7,499 bases of DNA, taken from Massilia sp. GTDB lineage: Bacteria > Pseudomonadota > Gammaproteobacteria > Burkholderiales > Burkholderiaceae_D. The stretch is taken from NCBI GenBank assembly GCA_003520365.1, contig DOUW01000190.1:1-7499 (forward strand). Reading direction: 5' to 3'. Below the pieces are notes generated by a model. It did no database searches and was not told where the DNA came from. It saw only the letters and a program-made list of their open reading frames with translations. Made by a program: the position numbers and the translations under genes. Each line of letters starts with the position of its first letter. The stretch's first letter is position 1. This document shows, piece by piece, positions 1 to 7,038 of the stretch.

Positions 1-168
1 ATCGCCGCCGCTGCGGCTGCGGCGCGAAGCGGCCGCGGCCTCTCCCGCGTAGGCGGCACGCTTGGCGCGGGCGCGTTCGGCGAGATTGTCGTCATCGCGG
101 GAAAAACGGCCACTGTCCTGGGCGCTGCTTTCTTGCTTGTTTTTACTAAAGATCGAGAACAAGCCCAT
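1..168 (-). CDS. Probable SPOR-domain (DedD-like) cell-division protein, N-terminal fragment
   Basis: Only the first 56 codons are in the window; the gene runs off at base 1. The ATG at 168 is 10 bp after the folC stop, with an A-rich stretch (AAAGA) as a weak ribosome binding site, so it is probably translated from the folC transcript. The visible part begins MGLFSIFSKNKQ and continues as a charged, low-complexity cytoplasmic-type segment rich in Arg, Asp and Ala, ending in an Ala/Arg/Ser tract. No membrane helix or catalytic motif is reached. In beta- and gammaproteobacteria the gene directly after folC usually encodes a membrane-anchored SPOR-domain protein that binds denuded septal peptidoglycan, followed by cvpA and purF. 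The product name is therefore inferred mainly from position; the SPOR domain itself would lie outside the window. The reading frame is firm, the function less so. Confidence 0.7.
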   Translation of the reverse strand, partial: MGLFSIFSKNKQESSAQDSGRFSRDDDNLAERARAKRAAYAGEAAAASRRSRSGGD

Positions 169-178
169 GCGTCTTTAA

Positions 179-1477
179 TCAGTGAAGAGAGTTTTTTCGG
201 GCCGCCATCACGCCGGCGACGGTATAGAACGAGCCAAAGACCACAATTCTATCATTCTCCCCGGCACGGCTGACGGCATTTGCGAAGGCGGCGGCCGGAT
301 CGGCAAAGTTTGTAACCGAAAAGTCGCCCTCTTTCGCACCCGCCGGGCGCAGCGCGGCCAGCTGGCACGCCAGATCCTCGCCCTTGGCCGAGCGCGGGGA
401 CGGCAGGTCGGCCACGCACCAGTGGTCGACGTACTGCGCCATCGGCGCGATCACGCCCTCGATGTCCTTGTCGGCCATGATGCCGAACACGGCGTAGGTG
501 TAGCGGTGGAAGCCCATGTTGCCCAGGTTCTGGGCCAGCGTGGCCGCCGCATGCGGATTGTGCGCGACGTCGAGCACGGTGGTCGGACGCCCCGCCAGCA
601 CCTGGAAGCGTCCCGGCAGCTCGACCAGGGCCAGGCCGGTGCGCACTTCCTGGGCGCCGGCCGGCAGTTGCAGGCGCAGCACTTCCAGCGCCGCCAGCGC
701 GGCCGAGGCGTTCAGCAGCTGGTTCGCGCCGCGCAAGGCCGGATAGGCCAGCGCATTGCGGCGCTGGCTGCGTCCGCCATAGCTCCACTGCTGCTGGTCG
801 CCCTGGTAATTGAAATCGCGGCCGATCAGCCAGAGGTCGGCGCCGATGTCCTCGGCATGCTTGATCAGCGTGCTGGGCGGCATCGGGTCGCTGCAGATCG
901 CGGCCTTGCCCGGACGGAAGATGCCGGCCTTCTCGAAGCCGATCGCTTCGCGCGTGTCGCCCAGGTAGTCGGCATGGTCGATGTCGATGCTGGTGACGAT
1001 GGCGACATCGGCGTCGACCACGTTGACCGCGTCCAGGCGCCCGCCCAGGCCCACCTCGAGGATCGCGACGTCGACGCCGGCCTTCGAGATCAGGTGCATG
1101 ATGGCCAGCGTGGTGAACTCGAAATAGGTCAACGAAATGTCGCCGCGTTGCGCCTCGACGACATTAAAGGCGTCCACCAGCATGGCGTCGCTCGCCATCT
1201 CGCCGTTGATGCGGGCGCGCTCGTTGAAGTCGAGGAAGTGCGGCTTGATGTACAGGCCGACGCGGTAGCCGGCGTGCAACAGGACCGATTCGAGCATCGC
1301 GCAGGTCGAGCCCTTGCCGTTGGTACCGGCGACCATGATGACCGGGCATTCGAAAGCCAGGCCCATGCGTTCCTTGACGGCGCGCACGCGTTCCAGGCCC
1401 ATGTCGATGTGGGTTTCGGCGTGGCGCGACTCGATCAGCGCCAGCCAGTCGGGCAAGGTGGTGGGGAGGTTTTGCAT
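179..1477 (-). CDS. folC: Bifunctional folylpolyglutamate synthase / dihydrofolate synthase
   Basis: FolC adds L-glutamate to dihydropteroate, giving dihydrofolate, and then adds further gamma-linked glutamates to reduced folates, using ATP in the cytoplasm. The 432-residue length is normal for the Mur-ligase-like FolC family. Visible signatures are the P-loop GTNGKGST (51-58), the TYFEFTT stretch (117-123), EVGLGGRLDA (141-150) with the metal-binding Glu141, His168 in a DIDH segment, FEKAGI (181-186) whose Lys183 corresponds to the carbamylated lysine, DVAHNPHA (303-310) opening the C-terminal glutamate-binding domain, and VFGSFYTVA (413-421). The segment usually reading SPH near residue 78 reads KPH here. 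The ATG at 1477 has no clear Shine-Dalgarno. It starts 32 bp downstream of the accD terminator, so folC either depends on read-through or has a promoter I cannot identify. The next gene follows after only 10 bp. Confidence 0.97.
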   Translation of the reverse strand: MQNLPTTLPDWLALIESRHAETHIDMGLERVRAVKERMGLAFECPVIMVAGTNGKGSTCAMLESVLLHAGYRVGLYIKPHFLDFNERARINGEMASDAMLVDAFNVVEAQRGDISLTYFEFTTLAIMHLISKAGVDVAILEVGLGGRLDAVNVVDADVAIVTSIDIDHADYLGDTREAIGFEKAGIFRPGKAAICSDPMPPSTLIKHAEDIGADLWLIGRDFNYQGDQQQWSYGGRSQRRNALAYPALRGANQLLNASAALAALEVLRLQLPAGAQEVRTGLALVELPGRFQVLAGRPTTVLDVAHNPHAAATLAQNLGNMGFHRYTYAVFGIMADKDIEGVIAPMAQYVDHWCVADLPSPRSAKGEDLACQLAALRPAGAKEGDFSVTNFADPAAAFANAVSRAGENDRIVVFGSFYTVAGVMAARKNSLH

Positions 1478-1509
1478 GGGATCGTGGTAAGGATGAAACT
1501 CAAACGGAG

Positions 1510-1551
1510 AAAAAAACGGCCGGCAGTCCGCAAGGCGGAGGCCGGCCGTTT
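1510..1551 (-). terminator. Intrinsic terminator after accD
   Basis: An 11-bp perfect inverted repeat (arms 1541-1551 and 1514-1524, core GGCCGGC) encloses a second 5-bp stem (1535-1539 with 1527-1531) closed by a 3-nt loop. On the minus strand the outer stem runs directly into seven T residues (1516-1510). This is a textbook Rho-independent terminator for transcripts leaving accD, whose stop codon is 17 bp upstream. Because the outer arm begins with A's on one side and T's on the other, weaker termination from the plus strand is conceivable, but no plus-strand gene needs it. Confidence 0.9.
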
Positions 1552-1568
1552 CGTAATTCTACAAGGAC

Positions 1569-2441
1569 TTAGGCGATGCTTTCGGCCGGCTGATTTTGCA
1601 GCAGGGCCAGCAGGCGGGCGATTTCCTCGCGCATCTTGCGGCGGTCGACGATCATGTCGACGGCGCCCTTCTGTACCAGGAACTCGGCGCGCTGGAAGCC
1701 TTCCGGCAGTTTCTCGCGCACGGTGTTCTCGATGACGCGCGGGCCGGCGAAACCGATCAGGGCCTTCGGCTCGGCGATCACGACGTCGCCCATGAAGGCG
1801 AACGAGGCAGAGACGCCGCCCATGGTCGGGTCGGTCAGCACGCTAATGAAGGGCAGTTTCTTCTCGGACAGCTTGGTCAGCATGGCGGTGGTCTTGGCCA
1901 TCTGCATCAGCGACAGCAGGCCTTCCTGCATGCGCGCGCCGCCGGTGGCGGTGATGCAGATGAAGGGCACCTTCTGCTCGAGCGCGATCTGGGCGCCGCG
2001 CGCGAAGCGCTCGCCGACGACCGAGCCCATCGAGCCGCCCATGAATTCGAATTCGAAGCAGGCGACGACGACCGGCAGGCTCATGATCGAGCCGCCCTGC
2101 ACGATCAGCGCGTCGGTTTCGCCGGTGGCATCCATCGCGGCCTTCAGGCGGTCCGGGTATTTCTTGCTGTCTTTAAACTTGAGGGTGTCGACCGGCAGGG
2201 TTTCCTGGCCGATCTCGTAGCGGCCTTCCGCGTCGAGCAGCGCGTCGAGGCGCTCGCGGGCGCGGATGCGCATGTGGTGGTCGCACTTCGGGCACACGTG
2301 CAGGTTCGACTCGAGGTCGGCGCGGTACAGGACCGCTTCGCACGACGGGCACTTGACCCACAGGCCTTCCGGCATGGTCTTGCGGTTGGCAGCATCGGAG
2401 CGCTGGATTCGGGGGGGCAGCAGTTTTTCCAACCAACTCAT
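1569..2441 (-). CDS. accD: Acetyl-CoA carboxylase carboxyltransferase subunit beta
   Basis: AccD pairs with AccA (not in this window) to form the carboxyltransferase that moves the carboxyl group from biotin on AccB to acetyl-CoA, giving malonyl-CoA, the first committed step of fatty acid synthesis. The 290-residue length is typical. An N-terminal zinc ribbon is complete, with Cys31, Cys34, Cys50 and Cys53 (CPSC...CPKC). The crotonase-like carboxyltransferase core follows, with GGARMQEG (167-174), [12 protein letters not shown] (204-215), and the [10 protein letters not shown] and [11 protein letters not shown] stretches (229-255) near the C-terminus. The frame stays open 28 codons upstream of the chosen ATG, but that ATG ([10 protein letters not shown]) has a strong AAAGGAGAG ribosome binding site at correct spacing, and the preceding residues do not resemble AccD. 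A promoter candidate upstream and a terminator downstream suggest it can be made as a single-gene transcript. Confidence 0.97.
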   Translation of the reverse strand: MSWLEKLLPPRIQRSDAANRKTMPEGLWVKCPSCEAVLYRADLESNLHVCPKCDHHMRIRARERLDALLDAEGRYEIGQETLPVDTLKFKDSKKYPDRLKAAMDATGETDALIVQGGSIMSLPVVVACFEFEFMGGSMGSVVGERFARGAQIALEQKVPFICITATGGARMQEGLLSLMQMAKTTAMLTKLSEKKLPFISVLTDPTMGGVSASFAFMGDVVIAEPKALIGFAGPRVIENTVREKLPEGFQRAEFLVQKGAVDMIVDRRKMREEIARLLALLQNQPAESIA

Positions 2442-2444
2442 GTT

Positions 2445-2453
2445 CTCTCCTTT
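2445..2453 (-). promoter_or_regulatory. Ribosome binding site that fixes the accD start
   Basis: The minus strand reads AAAGGAGAG three bases before the ATG at 2441. The GGAG core sits about 5-6 nt from the start, a near-ideal Shine-Dalgarno. It is the strongest one in the window and rules out the in-frame upstream start at 2525. Confidence 0.85.
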
Positions 2454-2477
2454 GCGGCAATTCTTGGGGTGGCGCGT

Positions 2478-2506
2478 AGTGTAGCCGCTAGCGCCGGGCT
2501 TGTCGA
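2478..2506 (-). promoter_or_regulatory. Candidate sigma70 promoter for accD
   Basis: In the 84 bp between the small membrane-protein gene and accD, the minus strand carries TCGACA (2506-2501, five of six matches to the -35 consensus), a 17-bp spacer, and TACACT (2483-2478, four of six matches to the -10 consensus). Transcription would start near 2471 and give a leader of about 30 nt ending in the strong ribosome binding site. No terminator separates accD from the gene upstream, so read-through from that gene is also possible. Confidence 0.5.
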
Positions 2507-2525
2507 CCGCTTGAAATTCCGACAA

Positions 2526-2813
2526 TTAGTCCTTGGCGAAGTTCCTGCCCGCCTCGGCCGTGGTGAACTCGAAACCGCCGATGCGCGCCGCAATGAGGTT
2601 ATACACCCATGCGCCAAAGAGGGTGAACACGAAGCCGAACAGGGTGTAGAGCAAGGGCATCAGCACCGCTGCCATCAGCGACACCCCGACGCCCTGCGTC
2701 AGCAGCGCGGGAATGGTCATGAACAGGGTGAGCGGGATCGAAATGACCAGATACAGCGCTGCCATCACCTTGGCGTTTTGCAGAATGGATACACTGACTA
2801 CTTGCTTCTTCAT
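2526..2813 (-). CDS. Small two-helix membrane protein, unknown function (paralog 1)
   Basis: This encodes 95 residues with two long hydrophobic segments, about 17-39 and 44-75, separated by a short turn, and short polar ends; both ends are probably cytoplasmic. Notable stretches are the polar VSILQNAKVM before helix 1, PLLY (53-56), GFVFTL-GAW-YNL in helix 2, and GGFEFTT (79-85) just after it. The closing pattern, YNL followed by GG(F/I)E, resembles small uncharacterised bacterial membrane proteins grouped near DUF3566; I am not certain of that link. By hand alignment it is about half identical to the next upstream gene (2985-3260), including the MxKQ start. The start at 2813 is chosen because GAGG lies 6 nt before it and because it aligns with the paralog; an in-frame ATG at 2837 has no comparable site. 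It ends 84 bp before accD. No function can be assigned. Confidence 0.85.
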   Translation of the reverse strand: MKKQVVSVSILQNAKVMAALYLVISIPLTLFMTIPALLTQGVGVSLMAAVLMPLLYTLFGFVFTLFGAWVYNLIAARIGGFEFTTAEAGRNFAKD

Positions 2814-2819
2814 GGAATG

Positions 2820-2823
2820 CCTC
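2820..2823 (-). promoter_or_regulatory. Ribosome binding site of membrane-protein paralog 1
   Basis: GAGG on the minus strand, 6 nt before the ATG at 2813. It favours this start over the in-frame ATG at 2837, which would also leave only about 5 nt of leader from the candidate promoter upstream. Confidence 0.6.
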
Positions 2824-2848
2824 GTCCGTACAAACATTGAGTTTGGTT

Positions 2849-2878
2849 AATGTACCGTACTCGATAGCAACAAGACAA
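2849..2878 (-). promoter_or_regulatory. Candidate promoter of membrane-protein paralog 1
   Basis: The minus strand has TTGTCT (2878-2873, four of six to the -35 consensus), an 18-bp spacer, and TACATT (2854-2849, four of six to the -10 consensus). The predicted transcript start near 2842 leaves about 30 nt before the ATG at 2813. A promoter is expected here because a strong terminator lies just upstream (2930-2964). This stretch is noticeably more AT-rich than the surrounding genes. Confidence 0.4.
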
Positions 2879-2929
2879 GGAAAATTGTGGGTACCAAGGC
2901 TAGAACCTTGCAGGCCTAGCCTGGCAAAC

Positions 2930-2964
2930 AAAAAGCCGGCAGCGCGTTACCGCACGGCCGGCCT
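2930..2964 (-). terminator. Intrinsic terminator after membrane-protein paralog 2
   Basis: Read on the minus strand, GCCGGC (2962-2957) pairs with GCCGGC (2940-2935). A single-base mismatch or internal loop separates this from an inner 5-bp stem (GTGCG with CGCGC, one G-U pair), closed by a GTAA loop of the GNRA class. Five T residues follow at once (2934-2930). The hairpin starts about 20 bp after the stop codon at 2985. It resembles the accD terminator in using a GGCCGGC core. Confidence 0.88.
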
Positions 2965-2984
2965 GATTGCAACGCGGGCGAGAT

Positions 2985-3260
2985 CTACTTGATGCTGACT
3001 TCCTTGGTGGTGAACTCGAATCCGCCCACCATCGACGCCACGAGGTTGTAGATCCATGCGCCGATCAGCGTGAACACGAAGCCTGAAGCGGCGTACAACA
3101 GCGGGAACGCGATCATGGCGGCGACAGACATGCCTGCCTGGCCGGTCACGGACGCCACGGCAAGCAGAATGGCGACCATGGGCGCGGATAGCACGAGATA
3201 CAGCACCGACATCGTCTTAGCGTTTTGTACTAACGAAACACGTTGGATTTGCTTTGTCAT
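2985..3260 (-). CDS. Small two-helix membrane protein, unknown function (paralog 2)
   Basis: This encodes 91 residues, with hydrophobic segments at about 17-38 and 44-76 and short polar ends. It shares with its downstream neighbour (2526-2813) the MxKQ start, the VS-x-x-QNAK-x-M stretch (8-17), LYLV (20-23), PLLY (53-56), GFVFTL-GAW-YNL (60-73) and GGFEFTT (79-85). The two align end to end without gaps over about 90 residues and are about half identical, so they are an old tandem duplication, not a recent copy. The ATG at 3260 is chosen because GGAG lies 8 nt before it and because it aligns with the paralog; an in-frame TTG six codons upstream is less likely. A -10-like box precedes the gene and a strong terminator follows, so it looks independently transcribed. 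Conserved charged or catalytic residues are absent from the helices, which argues against an enzyme; function unknown. Confidence 0.87.
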   Translation of the reverse strand: MTKQIQRVSLVQNAKTMSVLYLVLSAPMVAILLAVASVTGQAGMSVAAMIAFPLLYAASGFVFTLIGAWIYNLVASMVGGFEFTTKEVSIK

Positions 3261-3268
3261 CTTGGTGA

Positions 3269-3272
3269 CTCC
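3269..3272 (-). promoter_or_regulatory. Ribosome binding site of membrane-protein paralog 2
   Basis: GGAG on the minus strand, 8 nt before the ATG at 3260. The alternative TTG start overlaps this site and would have no site of its own. Confidence 0.6.
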
Positions 3273-3296
3273 GAGCAATATTGAAGCGGGGAAACC

Positions 3297-3328
3297 AATA
3301 TAGCCCGGTCAGGGGAGCGGCATGCCGC
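3297..3328 (-). promoter_or_regulatory. Possible promoter with palindromic -35 region, membrane-protein paralog 2
   Basis: The minus strand has TATATT (3302-3297), five of six matches to the -10 consensus, about 35 bp before the gene. The position where a -35 box would fall (17-bp spacer, 3320-3325) reads GCATGC and does not match the consensus. That hexamer is the centre of a perfect 12-bp palindrome, GCGGCATGCCGC (3317-3328). A promoter lacking a -35 box but carrying a dyad there could depend on a DNA-binding regulator. This is inference; short GC-rich palindromes also arise by chance. Confidence 0.35.
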
Positions 3329-3385
3329 GCCGGCTGCGTACTCTCGCTTGATCGACCTCAGCAAATTCGCTCAAAAGGATCGCGT

Positions 3386-4186
3386 TTAAGCCCCATCCAG
3401 CGCCGCACGGATGCTGCCGACGAAATCGCGTACCGCCGGCACGGCGGCTGCGGCGCCGGCGTTCTCGATCTCCTGGATGATGCGGCTGCCGATGACGACC
3501 GCGTCGGCCACCGATGCCACCGCCTTCGCCGTCTGGCCGTCGCGGATGCCGAAGCCGACGCCGATCGGCAGGCGCACGTGTTCGCGGATGGCGGCGACGC
3601 GGCGCGCCACGTCCTCGGTATCGATGCTGCCGGCGCCGGTCACGCCCTTGAGCGAGACGTAGTAGCTGAAGCCGCTGCCGTAGCGCGCCACCTGCTGGAT
3701 GCGTTGCGTGGTGGAGGTCGGCGCCAGCAGGAAGATCAGGTCGAGGTCGTTGGCGCGCATGGCCTCGGCAAAGGCCTCGCACTCTTCCGGCGGGTAGTCG
3801 ACGACGATGGCGCCGTCCGCGCCGGCTTCCTTCGCGCAGCGGATGAATTCCTCGGGACCGATGCGCTCGATCGGGTTGGCGTAGCCCATCAGGACCACCG
3901 GCGTCGTGGCGTTCGTCTTGCGGAATTCGCGCACGAAGCCGAAGACATCCTGCAGGCCGATGCCGAATTTGAGGGCGCGCTCGCAGGCGCGCTGGATGAC
4001 CGGGCCTTCGGCCATCGGGTCGGAGAAGGGAACGCCGAGTTCCAGGACATCGGCGCCGCCCTCGACCAGGGCGTGCATCAGCGGCACGGTGAGGTCGGGG
4101 CCGGGGTCGCCGGCGGTGATGAAGGTGACGAGGCCGGTCTTGTTCTGTTCGCGCAGGGCGGCGAAGGTGGGTTCGATGCGGGACAT
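3386..4186 (-). CDS. trpA: Tryptophan synthase alpha chain
   Basis: TrpA cleaves indole-3-glycerol phosphate to glyceraldehyde 3-phosphate and indole, which is channelled to TrpB in the alpha2-beta2 complex. The 266-residue TIM barrel lines up with E. coli TrpA (268) with no gaps through the active site. Catalytic Glu49 is present ([10 protein letters not shown], 48-57). The second catalytic acid, Asp60 in E. coli, is Glu60 here (MAEGP, 58-62; codon GAA at 4009-4007). Thr183 of the mobile loop is kept (KGVTGAG, 180-186), as are the phosphate-binding GFGI (211-214) and GS (233-234). The frame stays open 22 codons upstream, but the chosen ATG gives the normal N-terminus [11 protein letters not shown]. 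The ribosome binding site is weak. It follows trpB after 91 bp containing a hairpin, and no clear terminator follows it. Confidence 0.97.
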   Translation of the reverse strand: MSRIEPTFAALREQNKTGLVTFITAGDPGPDLTVPLMHALVEGGADVLELGVPFSDPMAEGPVIQRACERALKFGIGLQDVFGFVREFRKTNATTPVVLMGYANPIERIGPEEFIRCAKEAGADGAIVVDYPPEECEAFAEAMRANDLDLIFLLAPTSTTQRIQQVARYGSGFSYYVSLKGVTGAGSIDTEDVARRVAAIREHVRLPIGVGFGIRDGQTAKAVASVADAVVIGSRIIQEIENAGAAAAVPAVRDFVGSIRAALDGA

Positions 4187-4237
4187 GGTTGTTTTCTCTA
4201 TCTTGGTAGTCGGGACGGTCGTGGACTGCAGCTCGTA

Positions 4238-4271
4238 GTTGAACGCTTGCATATCGCGTCAAGCGTTCAAC
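4238..4271. repeat. Perfect 12-bp inverted repeat between trpB and trpA
   Basis: GTTGAACGCTTG (4238-4249) and its exact complement CAAGCGTTCAAC (4260-4271) flank a 10-nt spacer. In the trpBA transcript this would form a 12-bp hairpin starting 6 nt after the trpB stop codon. No T run follows on either strand, so it is not a standard intrinsic terminator. Likely roles are protecting the 3' end of trpB mRNA or marking a processing site that alters trpB:trpA dosage; a protein-binding dyad is another option. The role is inferred, the repeat itself is certain. Confidence 0.75.
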
Positions 4272-4277
4272 GATGGA

Positions 4278-5537
<1,260 letters not shown>

Positions 5538-6228
5538 GATCGTGCTCGCTTTCGATGATGGCATCGGCTGCCCGCACCGCGGCAATGAAGTCCGCGATCT
5601 TGCGGGCGTCCTTGATCCCCTTGCTCGCCTCGACACCACTGCTGATGTCGACGGCGTAGGGACGTACGCTGGCCACCGCGTCAGTCGCGTTCTGCACGCT
5701 CAACCCACCACTCAAAACGACCCGAGGCGCGAGCTCTTTTGGGATAAGAGACCAATCGAAGACCTTTCCTGCACCGCCGTAGGCGTCCACGTAAGCGTCG
5801 AGCAACAGGCTCGAAAACCAGGGACTGGCGGCGCGGTATGCGAGTTCGCATTCTAGCAGCTGATTAGGCGTCGTGTCCGGCTTGACGCGGTAGGCCCGCA
5901 CGAAAGGACGCTTCACCGCGTCCGCGATCGCCGCGCACTGTTCAAACGTCTCGTCGCCGTGGAACTGCAGCAGCGCGACCGGGGCCGCCTCCACCACCGC
6001 CCTCACCTCGTCGAGCGTCGGGTTGACGAACAGGGCGGTCGAGCTGACGTAGGGCGGCAGCGCGCGGCCCAGCGCGGCAAAGGTGTCGAGGCTCACGTAG
6101 CGCGGGCTCTTCGGGTAGAACACGAAGCCGAGCGCATCGGCGCCGGCAGCGACGGCGGCGAAGAGGTCCTGTGCGCGGGTGATGCCGCAAATTTTGACGC
6201 GGGTACGATGCATGGATAAACCTACAAT

Positions 6229-7038
6229 TTACAGCCAGGGCAAGGGCGAGAGCAGCTCCTGCGGCAGCCCCCACTTCGGATCGTAATCGATTTTCGCGAA
6301 GTACAGGCCGTCCGGCATGAAGGTGGGCGCGGCGGCGTCGCGGTCGCGCGCGGCCAGCACCTCGGCCATCCAGTCGGGCGCGTTGCGGCCGGTGCCGACA
6401 TAGACCAGGGCGCCGACGATGTTGCGCACCATGTGGTGCAGGAAAGCGCTGGCGCGCACGGTGAAGACGATGATGTCGCCGCGCCGCTCGATCGAGATTT
6501 CCTGCATGTCCTTCACCGGCGTGTTGGCCTGGCAGCCGGAAGCCCTGAACGAGCTGAAGTCGTGCAGGCCGATCAGGTGGCGCGCGGCGGCGCGCATGCG
6601 CTCGACGTCGAGCGGGCGGAACACCCAGCCGGCGCGCCCGGCCAGCAGCGCCGAGGGATTCGGGTTGTTGTACAGGACGTAGTGGTAGGTGCGCGCACGG
6701 GCCGAGAAGCGGGCGTGGAACTGGTTGCCCTCCAGGTCTGGCGCGACTTCCGCCGCCCAGCGCACCGAGATCGAATCGGGCAGGAAGGTGTTGGTGCCGC
6801 GCACCCAGCTCTGCATCGAGCGGTCCAGCTCGGTGTCGAAGTGGACCACCTGCTCGACCGCGTGGACGCCGGCGTCGGTACGGCCGGCGCAGGTCGTGTG
6901 CAGGGGCGTGCAGGCGAACTTCGCGAGCGCGATCTCGAGGGCGTCCTGCACGGTGTCGCGGGTCGGCTGTTTCTGATATCCATTCCAGCCGGTGCCGACG
7001 TACTGGAGTCCGAGTGCGATGCGCCTCACGCTACGCAT
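6229..7038 (-). CDS. truA: tRNA pseudouridine(38-40) synthase
   Basis: TruA converts uridines 38, 39 and 40 in the anticodon stem-loop of many tRNAs to pseudouridine. The 269-residue length is normal. The signature [10 protein letters not shown] (51-60) contains the catalytic Asp55. [11 protein letters not shown] (114-124) carries the conserved active-site tyrosine. [11 protein letters not shown] (199-209) and the [11 protein letters not shown] stretch (237-247) complete the core of the second half of the fold. The ATG at 7038 shares its A with the TGA stop of the FimV-like gene (TGATG), and no Shine-Dalgarno is evident, which points to translational coupling. A TTG codon directly before the ATG could be used instead but is less likely. 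The fimV-truA-trpF neighbourhood matches Pseudomonas. Confidence 0.97.
   Translation of the reverse strand: MRSVRRIALGLQYVGTGWNGYQKQPTRDTVQDALEIALAKFACTPLHTTCAGRTDAGVHAVEQVVHFDTELDRSMQSWVRGTNTFLPDSISVRWAAEVAPDLEGNQFHARFSARARTYHYVLYNNPNPSALLAGRAGWVFRPLDVERMRAAARHLIGLHDFSSFRASGCQANTPVKDMQEISIERRGDIIVFTVRASAFLHHMVRNIVGALVYVGTGRNAPDWMAEVLAARDRDAAAPTFMPDGLYFAKIDYDPKWGLPQELLSPLPWL

Noticed and set aside
182..1735. Long plus-strand open frame of over 500 codons opposite folC and the accD end
   Set aside because: It is antisense to folC, has an Arg/Gln/His/Asp-rich composition typical of high-GC shadow frames, contains no recognisable domain, and would run across the accD terminator. The same applies to the long plus-strand frames at 1596-2840, 3281-4285 and 4239-5558.
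2442..2525. Longer accD start adding 28 residues
   Set aside because: The extra residues do not resemble AccD and span the candidate promoter; the ATG at 2441 has a near-perfect ribosome binding site.
2897..2922. 7-bp inverted repeat AGGCTAG / CTAGCCT with a 12-nt spacer downstream of the paralog 2 terminator
   Set aside because: Too short and isolated to call; no T run, no second copy and no clear position relative to a promoter.
3261..3385. Intrinsic terminator for the trp operon after trpA
   Set aside because: I see no GC-rich stem followed by T's in this gap; only the short GCGGCATGCCGC palindrome, which has no T run.
4187..4252. Longer trpA start adding 22 residues
   Set aside because: The TrpA family starts at about MSRIEPTF, and the added stretch would run into the inverted repeat after trpB.
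3309..4262. Minus-strand open frame of over 300 codons overlapping trpA in another frame
   Set aside because: Most of its length is the trpA sequence read out of frame, giving an Arg/His/Pro-rich product with no motif. trpA itself is complete and intact.
4238..4271. Reading the trpB-trpA inverted repeat as an intrinsic terminator
   Set aside because: Neither strand has a T run after the stem, and a full stop here would cut trpA off from trpB with no promoter visible for trpA.
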